This document shows positions 54,375 through 63,327 of a stretch of 64,000 bases of DNA, piece by piece. A program made the translations under genes and the position numbers. The DNA comes from Kiloniellaceae bacterium (lineage in GTDB: Bacteria > Pseudomonadota > Alphaproteobacteria > Kiloniellales > Kiloniellaceae). The stretch spans positions 82,393 to 146,392 of the forward strand of contig JAJFGK010000012.1 of assembly GCA_021776195.1 (NCBI GenBank), written 5' to 3'. The notes under the pieces were generated by a model. It saw only the letters and a program-made list of their open reading frames with translations, was not told where the DNA came from and did no database searches. Each line of letters begins with the position of its first letter. Positions within the stretch are counted from its first letter, which is position 1.

Positions 54375-55958
54375 TCAAGACAGCAGGTGGCGGGCGACTT
54401 TTCCGGTCTCGGTCTTCGGCAAGCGGGACACGAACTCCAGGATTCCCGGGGATTTGCCTGCCGGAAGTTCAGCATCGAGCCAACGGCGCAGGCCGGCCTG
54501 GGTCAAGTCGCTGCCGGCCTTCAGGACGACCACCGATTTCACCTCCTGGCCCAGCAGATCGTCGGGTAGGGCAATGACCGCCGCCTCCTGGACCGCCGGG
54601 TGGTCCAAAAGGACCGTTTCGACCTCTGCCGGATAGATATGCTCTTCGCCGCGCTTGATCTTGTCGTCGGCCCGGCCCAGAACCACCAGGGACCCATCGT
54701 CATCCAGCCGACCGAGATCTTTGGTCCGGAACCAGCCGTCACGCATCACCTCGGCGGTCAGGTCGGGCCGGTTCAAGTAGCCGTCCATCAGGGCCGGCGT
54801 GCGCACCCAGATTTCGCCGTCCTCCCGGTCCCCACCAGCCCCACCGTCGCACCGATCGCCCTCGGCGTTCCGAAAGCCGATCTCGAGCCCGGCGATGGGT
54901 CGACCGGCCGCATCGATCCGCCACGGCTCGTCGGGCGCGTTCCAGGCGACCAGGGCACCGACCTCGGTCATCCCGTAAGCCGGCCGGATCTGCTGGCCGA
55001 AACGGGCGTGAAAGCCGGCCGCCCAATCGCGGTGCAGCGCCGCGCCGCCGGTCACGCAGAGCCGTAGCGAGGCCCGCACCTTTTGTTCATTAATATTCTT
55101 AGCTTCTTCCAATAGCCATTTGTAATAAATGGGCATATGGAAAATATAACTGGCACCCTCCCGCAGGATCCAATGCCAGACCTCGCCGGGCTCGAAACGG
55201 TCCAGCGCGACGATGCGCTCGCCTTTCAGGACCGGAACCAGCAGGCCGGCGACGAGGCCGGCAATATGCAGCCAGGGGGTCACCACCAGACGCACCGCGG
55301 TCGCCTCCTCCGCCACCGTCATTTGGTTCAAGAGCGTGGCGGCGAGCAGCGCCTGATGGCTCATCACCACACCCTTGGGGCGGCCGCTGCTGCCCGAGGT
55401 GTAGAGAACCGCCGCCGGCGCCATGCCTGGGTCCAGCGCCGCGGGAGACCGGCCCTGGAGAGGCCTTTCCGACGACCGCAGCAAATCTCCCAGCGAGGGC
55501 CGGCCGTCCAGTCCGGAGGCGCCGAGCAGAACAGGCGGCAGAATCCAGATCTGTTTCAGGCCCGCGGCCTCGGCAAGCGGCAGCAGCATCTCGGCAAAAC
55601 CGTGGTCGGCCCGGCCATCCGGCCCTGGTGGACCATCGAAGAGAAACAGCGCCTCGATCGCCGAGTCGGTCAGAAGAAAGGCCGCGTCGCGTGCCTTGAT
55701 CGTGGTCCCGAACAGGACCGCGGTCGCGCCAAGCTTCGCTATGGCGAAGAAGACCGCGGCGAAGGCCGGCCGGTTGCTGCAGCAAAGTCCGACGCGCGAA
55801 CCGGGGCCGAGGCCCCGCCTGGCCAGGGCGGCGGCGATCTGGTCGGAAAGCCCGGCCAGGGCGGCGAAGGACAAGCGCCCGGTAGGATGGACGATGGCGG
55901 TTGCATCGGGCAGGCGCCGCGCCGTGCCGTCCAGAAGGGAGGCGATGTTCATGCTCAT
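54375..55958 (-). CDS. AMP-dependent acyl-CoA synthetase (quorum-sensing operon)
   Basis: About 527 residues from ATG at 55958, which overlaps the MFS stop by 4 nt; an ATG at 55952 is an alternative. ANL-family motifs: P-loop LYTSGSSGRPKGVVMSHQ, YGMTEVG, DGWFRTKDLGRLDDDG and the catalytic Lys region LPKTETGKVARHLL. It activates a carboxylic acid as acyl-AMP and then acyl-CoA. As the last gene after luxI, P450 and MFS it may supply or recycle the acyl or aryl donor of the signal. Substrate is unknown. Confidence 0.9.
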   Translation of the reverse strand: MSMNIASLLDGTARRLPDATAIVHPTGRLSFAALAGLSDQIAAALARRGLGPGSRVGLCCSNRPAFAAVFFAIAKLGATAVLFGTTIKARDAAFLLTDSAIEALFLFDGPPGPDGRADHGFAEMLLPLAEAAGLKQIWILPPVLLGASGLDGRPSLGDLLRSSERPLQGRSPAALDPGMAPAAVLYTSGSSGRPKGVVMSHQALLAATLLNQMTVAEEATAVRLVVTPWLHIAGLVAGLLVPVLKGERIVALDRFEPGEVWHWILREGASYIFHMPIYYKWLLEEAKNINEQKVRASLRLCVTGGAALHRDWAAGFHARFGQQIRPAYGMTEVGALVAWNAPDEPWRIDAAGRPIAGLEIGFRNAEGDRCDGGAGGDREDGEIWVRTPALMDGYLNRPDLTAEVMRDGWFRTKDLGRLDDDGSLVVLGRADDKIKRGEEHIYPAEVETVLLDHPAVQEAAVIALPDDLLGQEVKSVVVLKAGSDLTQAGLRRWLDAELPAGKSPGILEFVSRLPKTETGKVARHLLS

Positions 55959-57160
55959 GGGGTGGCTCCTGGCTGGGCGGTCGGCGGCGACCGCCAATGG
56001 GCAAAGGGACTCCGCGACAGGCACGCGAGCGCGATCAACAAGACGACGGCGCCGCCGAGGAACGGCCAACTCGGATCGAAATAGGCGAGGGTCAGGGACG
56101 CCCAGCCGGGTCCGATCACCCAGGCAAGCCCAATGACGGCTTGGGAAAGGCCTAGACCGCCGCCCTGGGCCGACCCCGGCAAAGATTGGGACAGCAGGGC
56201 CTGTAGCGCGCTCATGGCGACGGCCATGCCGGACCCCATGAGCAGCGCCGCCAGATAGACAAGGGCCCCATTCTCGGCAATCACCAGGATCGCCAAACCA
56301 CTCGCCAGGGCGGCAACCCCGAGGCGTGCCAAGGTGGTCTCCCGCGCCATGGCCGCGGGGGCCAGCAAGGCGACCTGGGAAAGCGCCGCGGCAAGACCGC
56401 CGGCGACAAAGACGCCGGCGAACTCGCTCACCCCCCAGGCCAGGCGCTGGGCCGTCCAGACGCCGATCGAAGTGTCCATCGCGGCATAGGCAAAGGACAC
56501 CAGTCCCAAAAGGGCCAGCAGCGGATACAACGGCCGCGCCGCCGGCCTTGGGAAGACCAGCGCCCCATCCAAACTCCCGGCCAGCGCCCCGGCCTGCCCG
56601 TGGTCTGTTTTCGCCGGCCGAAAAATCAGGACCGCCACAACCAGGGACAGCGTCGAAACAAGCAGGGCCAGGAAGACCGCGGCGCGCGGTTCCGCCCTGT
56701 CTCCGGGCAACAGGAGGACTGTGAACAGCGCTCCGGCGGCAAAGGCCAGGCTATAGGCCAGGTTGGCCAGGGCCATGGCCCGCACGCGCTGCTCGGCCCG
56801 TGTCGAGTCGGCCAAAGCCGCCTGAACGATGCCAAAGGCACTGTGCGCCAGGCCAGCCAGGACCCGCGACGCCAGGAACAGCGCGAGCCCCTCCGTCGCG
56901 GCGAGCAGCAGGTAGGACAGCGGTGCGGCGGCGAGCAGAACCAGGAGCACCGGCCGACGCCCCAATCGATCGCTCATCCGGCCCAGACCAGGTGCGACGA
57001 CCGCCACCAGCAAGGGTTCGACCAGCAGGATCAACGGAACCAGGCTGGCGGCGATTCCCAATTCCAGCGCCATGAAGGGCAGAACCGGCGCAACCACGCC
57101 CAATCCCAGGAACGATCCAAAGGCGATCACAAACAATACGGCGTGGCCGGGCGCCAGCAT
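55955..57160 (-). CDS. MFS transporter (quorum-sensing operon)
   Basis: 401 residues from the ATG at 57160, which overlaps the P450 stop by 1 nt (TGATG). Twelve hydrophobic segments and the MFS loop 2-3 motif GRMSDRLGRRPVLLVLLAAA. A multidrug or small-molecule efflux subgroup is likely. It may export the operon product or related lipids; that is inference from context. Confidence 0.88.
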   Translation of the reverse strand: MLAPGHAVLFVIAFGSFLGLGVVAPVLPFMALELGIAASLVPLILLVEPLLVAVVAPGLGRMSDRLGRRPVLLVLLAAAPLSYLLLAATEGLALFLASRVLAGLAHSAFGIVQAALADSTRAEQRVRAMALANLAYSLAFAAGALFTVLLLPGDRAEPRAAVFLALLVSTLSLVVAVLIFRPAKTDHGQAGALAGSLDGALVFPRPAARPLYPLLALLGLVSFAYAAMDTSIGVWTAQRLAWGVSEFAGVFVAGGLAAALSQVALLAPAAMARETTLARLGVAALASGLAILVIAENGALVYLAALLMGSGMAVAMSALQALLSQSLPGSAQGGGLGLSQAVIGLAWVIGPGWASLTLAYFDPSWPFLGGAVVLLIALACLSRSPFAHWRSPPTAQPGATP

Positions 57161-58566
57161 CAAGCGGCGTCCACCAGATCCATCAGGAGGCCGCCGCGTG
57201 GTCGCAGCGTAATCATCGGCTCAGGCTCGACGACCTGACCGGGCGACAGCCGCAGCCCGAAGCGCTGCACGACACGCGCCAGCACGACCAGGGACTCGAT
57301 CTCGGCAAAGCGGGCGCCAAGACAGACCCGCGGACCGGCGCCAAAGGGCAGATAGTTGAAGCTGTGTCGAATGCCGCGCAGGTCCATTCGCAAGAAGCGT
57401 TCCGGGTCGAAAGCCTCGGGATCGGACCAGAGGCCCGGCCGGCGATGGACCACGTAGGGCGAAATCATGACAGTGGTGCCGGGTTCTACCTTCTGCCCAT
57501 CGATCCGGTCCTCCTCGGCGGCGACGCGCGAGAAGGTCCAAACCGGCGGGTAGAGCCGCATGGATTCCAACAGGACGGCCCGGGTGTAACGCAGCCGCTC
57601 CAGATCCTCGAAGGTCGGCTCGCGCCCACCAAGCACGGTTTCGACTTCGTCGCGAACACGGTCCTGCACGGCCTTGTGCCGGGCCAGGAGATACCAGGTC
57701 CAGGCCAGGGCGTTCGAGGTCGTGTCGTGCCCGGCCGCGATGACGGTCATCAGTTGGTCTTTGACGGCGGCGCGCGCCCTTTTGCCAAGGTCGCGGCCGC
57801 CATACCCCTCGATCAGCACGTCAAGAAGGTCGTCCTTGCGTTCGTGCCCCTGGCAGCGCCGGTCGATCAGTGAAAAGATAATGCCTTGCATCGCCTCGCG
57901 CGCCGCCCGCATCCGGGCTTGATCGCGGGTCGGAATCCAGGCCGGCGCTTTCAGAATCGCCCAGATTCTCTTCTCGGCGATCTTCAGCACATCGGTCACC
58001 GCGGCGTAGATCGTCTCGTGGTCGTTTCGCACCTCACTGCCGAGCAGCGCGCGCAGGGCGATGTCGAGCGTGAGATGCATCATCTCGGTCACGACTTCGA
58101 GCGGTCGACCCTCCGCGGCAGCCGGCTGGGTTTCGCGGCGCTCCTGCCAATGGTCGAGTCGGTCGGAAACCGCGCGGTTGATTTCAGCCACCATCTTCTT
58201 CATCAAGGCGCCGGTGAAACCCTTGGCCGCGCATTGCCGCTGGGCTTTCCATTCGGCATCTTCGGCCACCACCAAACCGCCCTTGAGAATCGGATCCAGC
58301 TCCTTGAAATACTTGCTTTTCCGGTAGTTGAGGCGGTTGTCCTGGAGGACATGGCGGATACCAGCCGGGTGGCTGACCAGCAAGACCTTGTCGACCCCGA
58401 GCCGGAAGGGAACGGCATCGCCGTAACGACCCGCCAGATTGACAAAGTAGTTGAGCGGGTCGCCCTTGATGTTCGGGAGGACACCCAGGAACGGCAGGCC
58501 CTTCGGACCCGGCGCAGTGACTGGCAGCGGCGGTGTGCCGGCGAAGTCGAAATCAACGACGGTCAT
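57160..58566 (-). CDS. Cytochrome P450 (quorum-sensing operon)
   Basis: 468 residues from ATG at 58566; in-frame codons above it fall in the luxI gene. Haem-binding motif FGAGPRVCLGARF, ExxR in LLESMRLYPPVW and oxygen-activation helix IAAGHDTTSNALAW. It resembles the long bacterial P450s related to fatty-acid hydroxylases (CYP102/CYP4-like). No redox partner domain is fused. It lies 38 nt after luxI. It could hydroxylate the acyl chain of a signal or of a fatty acid; P450 CYP102A1 is known to oxidise acyl-homoserine lactones. The true substrate is unknown. Confidence 0.9.
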   Translation of the reverse strand: MTVVDFDFAGTPPLPVTAPGPKGLPFLGVLPNIKGDPLNYFVNLAGRYGDAVPFRLGVDKVLLVSHPAGIRHVLQDNRLNYRKSKYFKELDPILKGGLVVAEDAEWKAQRQCAAKGFTGALMKKMVAEINRAVSDRLDHWQERRETQPAAAEGRPLEVVTEMMHLTLDIALRALLGSEVRNDHETIYAAVTDVLKIAEKRIWAILKAPAWIPTRDQARMRAAREAMQGIIFSLIDRRCQGHERKDDLLDVLIEGYGGRDLGKRARAAVKDQLMTVIAAGHDTTSNALAWTWYLLARHKAVQDRVRDEVETVLGGREPTFEDLERLRYTRAVLLESMRLYPPVWTFSRVAAEEDRIDGQKVEPGTTVMISPYVVHRRPGLWSDPEAFDPERFLRMDLRGIRHSFNYLPFGAGPRVCLGARFAEIESLVVLARVVQRFGLRLSPGQVVEPEPMITLRPRGGLLMDLVDAA

Positions 58567-58604
58567 GACGTGTCTTCCTTGTTGTAAAGTCTGCCCCTGG
58601 TTCG

Positions 58605-59246
58605 TCAGGCGGCTTCCAGGTCGCCGATGGCCTCCGGGTTGGCAACCACGGAGCCTTTGATTCCCGATACGGCGTGAACCCGGTCCAGCACCTCCTGGCG
58701 CACCGTGAAACGGGCCACCAAAGCCGCGAAGTTTCCGATTCTCTGGGCCTTTGTGAGGGAATCGGCCGGACACCCCAGTCGAGGCAGGAGCCTGGCGATC
58801 CGCAGGTCGCAAGCCGTGATGATTTGCCGGTAGCCGTAGGCCAGGGAATACTCGATCAGCCCGCAGATGAGTTCGCTGGTCGCACGGTTGAACGACGCCA
58901 GGCTATCGGCCCGCCCATCGGGGGCATCGACGGCAAAGCGGCTGGTCTCGAGAATCTCCGGCGAAACCGGCGGACTTTCGTCGCCGAGGAGATAAGGGAA
59001 AACATCGCGCAGCATATAGGGGCCCGTGGTCGGCAAGAACCGCCAAGAGGCGCTGACCTCGCCATCGGTTCCCAGTCGCAATAGGTAGGTCGGATTGCAT
59101 TCGTCGAACTGGTCGCGTTCCTCGTCGTCCCGGGTCGGCACATCCCATTCCATGCGTTCTTTGAACACGTGATAGCGATGTCTGTGCATGCTCTTCAACT
59201 GAACATGGAACTGACTATAAAGTTTAGGCGTTACTATGTAGATCAC
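58605..59246 (-). CDS. LuxI-type acyl-homoserine lactone synthase
   Basis: 213 residues from a GTG at 59246 with GAGGAG about 8 nt upstream. All residues conserved in LuxI enzymes are in place: Arg24, Phe28, Trp34, Asp45, Asp48, Arg69, Glu100 and Arg103 (within RYHVFKERMEWDVP, DQFDEC, ASWRFLPT and ETSRFAV). It joins S-adenosylmethionine to an acyl donor to make an N-acyl homoserine lactone. luxR lies upstream on the same strand. The acyl chain cannot be predicted reliably. Confidence 0.94.
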   Translation of the reverse strand: MIYIVTPKLYSQFHVQLKSMHRHRYHVFKERMEWDVPTRDDEERDQFDECNPTYLLRLGTDGEVSASWRFLPTTGPYMLRDVFPYLLGDESPPVSPEILETSRFAVDAPDGRADSLASFNRATSELICGLIEYSLAYGYRQIITACDLRIARLLPRLGCPADSLTKAQRIGNFAALVARFTVRQEVLDRVHAVSGIKGSVVANPEAIGDLEAA

Positions 59247-59535
59247 AATGATTACTCCTCACAAATTGAGAGAAGAAATCCAATATATTGCGGAGGTGAT
59301 CGAAGTAACCTACCACATATAGGGGGTCACTTTAGTTGAAACGGCTTTTTACTATGACAGGTTTCACCGCGTGCCCCACCGGACTCCACTGGTCAATCCG
59401 GCAGGATGGCGGCCTCGGCGAAATCCGTTGGCGCCGGACGGGTCCGGAACCCGAGAGTCATCAGTCATGAAGCTGGATTTCTGCACGCATTGCGCCGCCG
59501 GAGCGTTCGCGGTGCCGGGCCTGGACGGCCGCTAG
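59247..59535 (-). promoter_or_regulatory. luxI promoter region with possible lux box
   Basis: 289 bp between luxR and luxI. An imperfect inverted repeat ACCTACCACATATAGGGGGT at 59308-59327, centred about 72 nt before the luxI start, has the size and position of a lux box (outer ACC/GGT paired, six of ten positions symmetric). The luxI-proximal 80 bp are AT-rich. A separate luxI promoter is therefore likely. Confidence 0.45.
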
Positions 59536-60270
59536 TCAGGGCTGAATGAGACCCTGCAAAATCGCTTTGACGACGGCCTGCTGCTTGGAATAGGCGCCAA
59601 ACTTCCGGCTCGCGTTCTTGATATGGAAAACCACGGTCTGATCGGAGATTTCCAAGATCTTGCCGATTTCCCAAGCCGTTTTACCGTGGGCGGTCCACTG
59701 CAGGACCTCCTTCTCGCGGGGCGTCAGATGGACCGGGGCAGTCCGACTGCCCGGCAGACAAATCTCATAGGCTCGGCGCGCGAGAAACCCGATTGTCCAA
59801 CAGGCTTCCAGCCGTTCGGCGTTGCTGCTCAGTGCCAGTTTGGTCGTCGATGACGAGCAAAGGCTGAGAATATCCAGGCTGTTGTTGGGCCCATGAACCG
59901 GCACCGAGACTCCATCGACCAGGCCAAAATCGGCGGCCTCGCCGAGAAACTTGACCACCCCTCGGTCCTCGGCGTAGGTGGCCTTCAGCGACGACCAGAC
60001 GAAGGGTTCTATGCTTTGACTGGAAGCGGGGAAGATCGGGTCGACATTCTGATAGCTCTGCTTGTCGTAATGCTCGATCCAGTTGTCGGGATAGTTGCTG
60101 AGCTTAACCCCGGATTCTTCGACCCGCGGGCGCATGCGGTAGTAAACATAGTGCGAGAAACCGAGGGTATCGACCGCACTCTCCAACGCACCGACCAAGT
60201 CCTCCGAGGTCTGAACTTCGTGAAATGCTTCCCGCGCTTCAGCTAATCCCGGCATCTCCGAAAACCGCAT
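59536..60270 (-). CDS. LuxR-family autoinducer-binding regulator
   Basis: 244 residues from ATG at 60270. The N-terminal autoinducer domain retains key residues Trp64, Tyr68, Asp77, Pro78 and Trp92 (in NWIEHYDKQSYQNVDPIFPA). The C-terminal GerE-type helix-turn-helix is TPREKEVLQWTAHGKTAWEI with ISDQTVVFHIKNASRKFGAY. It should bind the signal made by LuxI and activate luxI and its followers through the possible lux box at 59308-59327. Confidence 0.94.
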   Translation of the reverse strand: MRFSEMPGLAEAREAFHEVQTSEDLVGALESAVDTLGFSHYVYYRMRPRVEESGVKLSNYPDNWIEHYDKQSYQNVDPIFPASSQSIEPFVWSSLKATYAEDRGVVKFLGEAADFGLVDGVSVPVHGPNNSLDILSLCSSSTTKLALSSNAERLEACWTIGFLARRAYEICLPGSRTAPVHLTPREKEVLQWTAHGKTAWEIGKILEISDQTVVFHIKNASRKFGAYSKQQAVVKAILQGLIQP

Positions 60271-60459
60271 CTCGGCCCGTCCCCCTAACCCATCACGGCA
60301 TCGTCCCAGAGTCACCTTCATTAGCGAATTGCTGGAACAAAGACTACCCAATTAAGTTAAGAATAGATCATCTATCCGACATAATCCACAGATAAAAATC
60401 TATCAAAAGATGTGCGGGAATTTACCTCGCCCGCGGGTGGTCAACGCACCTGGCGTGGT
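60271..60459. promoter_or_regulatory. AT-rich region upstream of luxR
   Basis: The segment 60340-60420 is much more AT-rich than average. It contains TAGATCATCTA (60364-60374), a perfect 11-bp palindrome, which might be an operator. No open frame. Confidence 0.35.
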
Positions 60460-60669
60460 CTAGGAGTGCAGCGTTGGCTGGGGGTCGGCCGAATCGGCTT
60501 CGGCCAGTTTCTCTTCCATGGAGTCCACGGCGATAGCGATGAAACGGGCAGTCTCTGAAAGTCCAAGGCGTTCGCTCTCCATGAGCAGGTACACGAGACA
60601 TTGCCTGATCGCGACCGTGTCTTGTTGTTCATCCTGCTCTTGCAACTCGTCAAAGCCTGTCGTCTGCAT
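60460..60669 (-). CDS. Small conserved-looking hypothetical protein
   Basis: 69 residues. An acidic start (QTTGFDELQEQDEQQDTVAI) is followed by a helical core RQCLVYLLMESERLGLSETA and FIAIAVDSMEEKLAEAD. The composition is that of a real folded helical protein. I do not recognise a family. Confidence 0.6.
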   Translation of the reverse strand: MQTTGFDELQEQDEQQDTVAIRQCLVYLLMESERLGLSETARFIAIAVDSMEEKLAEADSADPQPTLHS

Positions 60670-60950
60670 GCCAACTGTCCTCCCGCTGCCTGCCTTTTGC
60701 CGGCCGCGTTGGGCAGACCTTGGCCAAATTCGCTAAACTGCGGCCTTATTGAAACGGATCGGACGCTGCGGCGAACCCTCCCAATATTGGTAGGGCGACA
60801 GATCTCCCGCCCGAAGCCCTTTAGGGACAAGAAGGTGGATTCCCATTTTCAGTCCCGTCCGATTCGGGTCGCCCGGTCCCGCTGCTTGTTCGGACGGGCG
60901 GATCGGGGTATGCCATCCATATTCCTGACGGGGCTGCCGGAACCGAGCCA
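60670..60950. other. Non-coding stretch
   Basis: About 280 bp between two divergent genes. The open frames here have shadow-like composition, and I see no hairpin, promoter match or RNA gene. Confidence 0.4.
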
Positions 60951-61793
60951 ATGACGGGGCGATCCGAACTAAAACCCATTAAGATTGCGGCAGCCCAGTT
61001 TTGCGCGACCAGCGCGGACATCCTGTCCAATGTCGAAAGTCACGTCCGTTTGATCGAGGACGCGGGCAAGCTCGATGTGGATTTGGTGGTCTTTCCCGAA
61101 CTCTCCCTGACCGGCTATGCCGCCGAGACCCTGGACAGCGACCCGGAGCGATGCGTCATCGCGCCGCAAGGCCCGGATATGGCGCCGCTGCTCGATGCCT
61201 GTCGCCGCTGCGGTGTCGTGGCCGTCGTCGGGGGCAGCCTGAGGGGCCGGCGGGGCCTGGAACTGTCGTCCCTGGTGATCGACCGGCAAGGCCGGCTTGC
61301 CGCGACCTATGGTAAACAGCATCTCGACGGCGACGAGAAGATCTGGTTCGTTGCCGGCCACGAGAGCCGCCTCGTCACCCTCGACGGCTGGACCCTGGGA
61401 CTTGGCATCTGTTACGATTCAAGCTTTCCCGAACATTGCCGCTCTTTGGCGCTGGAGGGGGCCGATCTCTATCTGGTATCTGGGGCCTTTCCGGTCGGCC
61501 CCTCGGATCATCGGCGCTCGGTCTACATCCCCGCCCGCGCCCTGGAGAACACGATCTTCGTGGCTTTTTCCAACTACGTCGGCGCCCATGACGGTGTCAC
61601 CTACGGCGGGCGCAGCACCATTGCCAGTCCGGACGGCCGCCTTTTGGCCGATGCCGGGCCTGACCAGCCTGGGCTGGCGGTGGCGGTGCTGGATCCAGGT
61701 CTGCTCCGAGAAGCGCGCCGATCGCTGCAGATGTTGAACGATCGCAGACCCAACTATCCACCGGGATACGCGACGAAATTGGATAGCTCTTAA
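60951..61793 (+). CDS. Carbon-nitrogen hydrolase (nitrilase superfamily)
   Basis: 280 residues. The catalytic triad is complete: Glu in VVFPELSLTGY, Lys in YGKQHLDGDE and Cys in LGLGICYDSSFPEHCR. The fold is that of amidases such as beta-ureidopropionase and N-carbamoyl-putrescine hydrolases. A cytoplasmic amide or nitrile hydrolase is expected; substrate unknown. Confidence 0.9.
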   Translation: MTGRSELKPIKIAAAQFCATSADILSNVESHVRLIEDAGKLDVDLVVFPELSLTGYAAETLDSDPERCVIAPQGPDMAPLLDACRRCGVVAVVGGSLRGRRGLELSSLVIDRQGRLAATYGKQHLDGDEKIWFVAGHESRLVTLDGWTLGLGICYDSSFPEHCRSLALEGADLYLVSGAFPVGPSDHRRSVYIPARALENTIFVAFSNYVGAHDGVTYGGRSTIASPDGRLLADAGPDQPGLAVAVLDPGLLREARRSLQMLNDRRPNYPPGYATKLDSS

Positions 61794-61824
61794 TGGGTTT
61801 GGCTTTGGTCCAATTCCGGAAGGT

Positions 61825-62286
61825 CTACCTGGCCAGGGTAATGACCAGCGACAGAATCTCGCGGCGCACTGCATCGTCCTTAATATGCGAATAGGCGTTG
61901 ATGAGCTGCCAGGATTGCCGCTGTGCGGTGGCATCACTGCTGTCCGCCGACAGTTCGCCCCGGGTCCTGGCAACGCCGAAGGGACGCGAGGTCTCGCCAT
62001 TGGGATTGGGCACGAGTTCGTCGGCCTCTTCAAAGAAGAAATCGATCGGCACATCGAGCAGGCGCGACAACTCATGCAGCCGGCTCGCCGCTACGCGGTT
62101 GGCCCCCTTCTCATACTTTTGGATCTGCTGAAAGGTCAGCCCCATGGCCTGCGCCAGGCGTGCCTGCGAATAGCCCAGATAGATACGCCGAAGTCGAATG
62201 CGGCTGCCAACGTAGAGGTCGACCGGGTGGGGTCCTCCCTTGGATGCCTGGTCAGGCGTGCTCGGCATGGCTTCCGCGGGCCCCAT
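61825..62286 (-). CDS. XRE-family transcriptional regulator
   Basis: 153 residues from ATG at 62286 (ATG at 62268 possible). The helix-turn-helix is VGSRIRLRRIYLGYSQARLA with MGLTFQQIQKYEKGANRVAA and LHELSRLLDVPIDFFFEE. The C-terminal 70 residues are helical and probably mediate dimerisation. Such short Cro/CI-like regulators with this C-terminus are common in alphaproteobacteria, without a set function. Confidence 0.88.
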   Translation of the reverse strand: MGPAEAMPSTPDQASKGGPHPVDLYVGSRIRLRRIYLGYSQARLAQAMGLTFQQIQKYEKGANRVAASRLHELSRLLDVPIDFFFEEADELVPNPNGETSRPFGVARTRGELSADSSDATAQRQSWQLINAYSHIKDDAVRREILSLVITLAR

Positions 62287-62417
62287 ACGGTGTGCTCTCT
62301 CAGCCCGTGCTTTACACCAAAGGGATTGATTCCTTCCAGCCCTCAAATCGATGAAGACAGATGCTCGTGCCCCACGGTGGGGCGAGGAGTCCAGGTGAGA
62401 TGGCTCTACCGGGCCCG

Positions 62418-62657
62418 TCAGACCTCGATGTCGAGATTACGCCCCCGACGATCGTCCGGACGGGTAAACTCCGGCTCCGCGTCGCGGCCCGACGATTCGA
62501 CCGGGCGTCGGCTGTCCGATCTGATGCCCTGCTCGCTCGACGAGGGTCGTGACGGAGCGGGGCTTGCGACATTGGCCAAAGGCAGTGGCGCGGGTTGAAT
62601 CTCCATGAACCTCGTTCCAATCATTGGATCGCTGCGGACAGTACGAACCAGCATCAT
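62418..62657 (-). CDS. Small hypothetical protein
   Basis: 79 residues from ATG at 62657 (a second ATG follows at 62654). Begins MMLVRTVRSDPMIGTRFMEI and continues as a Pro/Ser/Arg-rich, probably disordered tail ending RGRNLDIEV. It may be a short real gene, but the tail composition is ambiguous. Confidence 0.4.
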   Translation of the reverse strand: MMLVRTVRSDPMIGTRFMEIQPAPLPLANVASPAPSRPSSSEQGIRSDSRRPVESSGRDAEPEFTRPDDRRGRNLDIEV

Positions 62658-62830
62658 AGTCCGGCCGTCCTTAAGGATTTGTTCACGATTGACGGCATTC
62701 GAGATAAATCCTGCCGAACGGCGGGCAAGCTTCGGCGGCAATCGCGCGGCTCGATGAAAAGGCAGCAATGCGCTATCATATGATGAGCGAGCGGATTGAT
62801 GCCTCGCCGATCGTCGCAAAGGAAACCGCC

Positions 62831-63148
62831 ATGTCGCGCCAGCAGACCATCGAGAGCCGGCTCGCCGATGCCCTCGCGCCGCAGCTTCTGACGGTGGCCA
62901 ACGAGAGCCATCGCCACAGCGTGCCTCCCAATTCCGAGACCCACTTCAAGCTCGTCATCGTCTCGGACAGTTTCGCCGGCAAGCGTCTGGTGCAGCGCCA
63001 TCAGCAGGTCAACGGTCTGCTGCGCGAGGAGTTCGCCACCGGACTTCATGCGCTTTCGATGGAAACCCTGACGCCCGAAGAGTGGCAAGCGCGAAACGGT
63101 CAGACGCTTGAATCGCCGGACTGCCTGGGCGGCAGCAAAGCCGGCTGA
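62831..63148 (+). CDS. bolA: BolA-family protein
   Basis: 105 residues from ATG at 62831; upstream in-frame codons are not BolA-like. Core ANESHRHSVPPNSETHFKLV, IVSDSFAGKRLVQRHQQVNG and LLREEFATGLHALSMETLTP contain the conserved His and FxGxxxxxRHxxV pattern. BolA proteins form complexes with monothiol glutaredoxins and bind [2Fe-2S] clusters. The gene has its own promoter region; the neighbour at 62657 is divergent. Confidence 0.93.
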   Translation: MSRQQTIESRLADALAPQLLTVANESHRHSVPPNSETHFKLVIVSDSFAGKRLVQRHQQVNGLLREEFATGLHALSMETLTPEEWQARNGQTLESPDCLGGSKAG

Positions 63149-63327
63149 CCGGCCGCTTCAGAAACTCAGGTCTCGGGACAAGGCAGCCTACTCTCCCGGC
63201 ACGCCCCCCTTGCGCGATCTCAGCCGCGCGAACCAGCGGTTTGTTGCATCGCTTCCGGGCTTCTGTCATCGTGGATTGAGTATTAGGCAAACCTAAAAAT
63301 CAGCAAAAGCTTATCAGGGAGACTCTC
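63149..63327. other. Intergenic region
   Basis: 179 bp between bolA and the binding-protein gene. The last 40 bases before the ATG are A/T-rich with an adequate GGGAGA ribosome site. No hairpin stands out. Confidence 0.4.

Noticed and set aside
60733..60951. Minus-strand 72-codon frame before the nitrilase gene
   Set aside because: No ribosome site and no protein-like pattern; left as non-coding.
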